Shown here: positions 6,146 to 7,015 of the stretch, one piece after another
How positions within the stretch are numbered: position 1 is the first letter of the stretch
Layout: every line of letters starts with the position of its first letter
Assembly (NCBI GenBank): GCA_946481465.1
Contig: CAMLOC010000188.1
Coordinates: 1 to 7,015, forward strand
Length of the DNA stretch: 7,015 nt
Direction of reading: 5' to 3'
Source of the DNA: an uncultured Shinella sp.
GTDB lineage: Bacteria; Pseudomonadota; Alphaproteobacteria; Rhizobiales; Rhizobiaceae
Position numbers and translations under genes: made by a program
The notes under the pieces: generated by a model
What the model saw: the letters and a program-made list of their open reading frames with translations, nothing else
Told to the model about the DNA's origin: nothing
Databases searched by the model: none

Positions 6146-6177
6146 TTAAGCCGGCGTTAAACGACGGGTCCTAAACT
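6146..6177 (+). promoter_or_regulatory. CtrA-type box and putative -10 upstream of chemoreceptor gene
   Basis: TTAA (6146-6149), seven bases, then TTAA (6157-6160) exactly fits the full CtrA recognition pattern TTAA-N7-TTAA known from Caulobacter and rhizobia; the preferred C after the second TTAA is A here. TAAACT (6172-6177) could serve as a -10. With it, the box would span roughly -38 to -24, over the -35 region, as in CtrA-activated promoters. The box ends 69 bases before the chemoreceptor ATG and 73 bases above the divergent membrane-protein start. Confidence 0.55.
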
Positions 6178-6229
6178 TTTGCGCACCCGCACGAAAAGCC
6201 GGGCCGCCGAAGACAATCAGGGAACAGTC

Positions 6230-7015
6230 ATGCGTAATGTCCGGATCAGCAGGCTTCTGCCTGCGCTCTTCGTCCTCATGGTCGTGCTGGGCGGCCTGCA
6301 AGGCGCCGTCGCCTTCCGCTCCCTCTCGGCGATGACCGGCCATATCGAGCGCATCGGCGCCGAGCGCATGCCCGAGATGAGCCGCATCCTGCAGCTCAGC
6401 CATGCCTTCTCCGAGCTCAACGCGACCTATTCGGAGCACCTGCTCTCGATGGATCCCGACGAGATCGGCCGCATCGAGGCGCGCATCAAGGAGCGTGCCG
6501 ACGCCTTTGCCGGCATGGTCGACAGCTATGGCGCGGCCAACAGCGGCAATGCGGCCGCCGCCGCCGAGATCGACGGCATCAAGGCGACGCTGAAGACTTA
6601 TCTCGATGATTCCGCCAAACTCATCCAGTTCTCCGCCATCGCCGCCAAGGGCCCGGCGCTGGAGGTCTACAAGGGGCCGATGCAGGCGAGCGCCGATGCG
6701 ATAACCGCGTCGCTGAACGACCTCGTCGCCAGCACCCGGACGGTGACGGACGAGACGATCCTCTCGGCCCGCGCCGAGGAAGGCTCGGCCTTCGCGCTCA
6801 CCTGGGCGTCGCTTGCCATTTCCATGGGCCTGGCGATCGCCGCGATCTTCCTCGTTAACCGCCGCGTCGTCAGGCCGCTCAACGGCCTTGCCGGCGCGAT
6901 GAAGAAACTGGCAGCGGGCGACAGCGCCGGCGCCATCCCCCATGCCGACCGCAAGGACGAAATCGGCGAGATGGCCGGCACCGTTGCCGTCTTCCGCGAC
7001 AATGCCGCCGAGCGC
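6230..7015 (+). CDS. Methyl-accepting chemotaxis protein, N-terminal part (partial)
   Basis: From ATG 6230, 262 codons stay open to the window edge. Transmembrane helix 1 is at about residues 9-28. It is followed by a periplasmic helical domain (about 30-186) with Ala-rich amphipathic helices, of the four-helix-bundle MCP sensor type. Transmembrane helix 2 is at about 188-209, and a HAMP domain runs from about 210 to the edge: RRVVRPLNGLAGAMKKLAAGD, then the second HAMP helix with DRKDEIGEMAGTVAVFRDNA. The DEIGEM motif is typical of rhizobial chemoreceptors. The methylated helices and the CheA/CheW-binding tip would lie beyond the edge. A sensor kinase or cyclase with the same N-terminus remains possible, though the HAMP style favours a chemoreceptor. 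AGGGAA at 6219-6224 is the ribosome binding site. A CtrA-type box upstream fits control of motility genes. The ligand is unknown. Confidence 0.85.
   Translation, partial: MRNVRISRLLPALFVLMVVLGGLQGAVAFRSLSAMTGHIERIGAERMPEMSRILQLSHAFSELNATYSEHLLSMDPDEIGRIEARIKERADAFAGMVDSYGAANSGNAAAAAEIDGIKATLKTYLDDSAKLIQFSAIAAKGPALEVYKGPMQASADAITASLNDLVASTRTVTDETILSARAEEGSAFALTWASLAISMGLAIAAIFLVNRRVVRPLNGLAGAMKKLAAGDSAGAIPHADRKDEIGEMAGTVAVFRDNAAER

Noticed and set aside
5395..6174. A 259-residue open frame on the + strand opposite the CysZ-like gene
   Set aside because: Its charged Glu/Arg/Gln-rich sequence is the expected complement of codons for a hydrophobic membrane protein, and it has no convincing ribosome binding site.
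6146..6943. A 265-residue open frame on the minus strand opposite the chemoreceptor
   Set aside because: The + strand encodes transmembrane helices, a sensor domain and HAMP in correct order, and the minus frame has no recognisable motif.

Overview
The window looks like ordinary chromosomal DNA from an alphaproteobacterium of the Rhizobiales, probably Rhizobium, Agrobacterium, Ensifer or Shinella. This rests on the high G+C content, the strong GC bias at third codon positions (which gives long antisense shadow ORFs), protein lengths and motifs typical of rhizobial orthologues, and intergenic palindromes of the type dispersed in rhizobial genomes. There is also a TTAA-N7-TTAA CtrA-type box upstream of a chemoreceptor gene. 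No phage, insertion sequence, CRISPR array, tRNA or rRNA was seen.

Layout. Bases 1-163 hold the last 53 codons of an ABC exporter. It is followed on the + strand by dapB (lysine and diaminopimelate synthesis) and gpmA (glycolysis), with a perfect 13-bp palindrome between those two genes. A 144-bp convergent gap then carries two G/C-rich hairpin repeats. Next come two minus-strand genes: an Ada-like AraC/O6-methylguanine-DNA methyltransferase and, upstream of it, a DUF2244 membrane protein. A compact divergent promoter region separates DUF2244 from nth (endonuclease III, + strand). nth overlaps tail to tail with a minus-strand tetR-family gene. The tetR gene is divergent from a small VOC (glyoxalase/bleomycin-resistance fold) gene, and the gap holds two palindromic boxes that resemble the AcrR operator. 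The VOC gene overlaps tail to tail with a minus-strand EI24/CysZ-like membrane protein. After a 157-bp divergent gap with the CtrA-type box, a methyl-accepting chemotaxis protein begins and runs off the right edge after 262 codons.

How the genes relate. dapB and gpmA are housekeeping metabolism. The Ada-like protein and Nth are both DNA base-damage repair functions (direct alkyl transfer and base excision) on either side of DUF2244. TetR and VOC form a likely regulator/target pair. The CysZ-like protein and the chemoreceptor share only a divergent intergenic region. Coding density is very high: no gene-free stretch exceeds about 160 bases.

I did not find a clearly new biological system. The most rewarding details are regulatory: the CtrA-type box, the paired AcrR-like operators, the overlapping divergent -10 elements before DUF2244 and nth, and the palindromic repeats.
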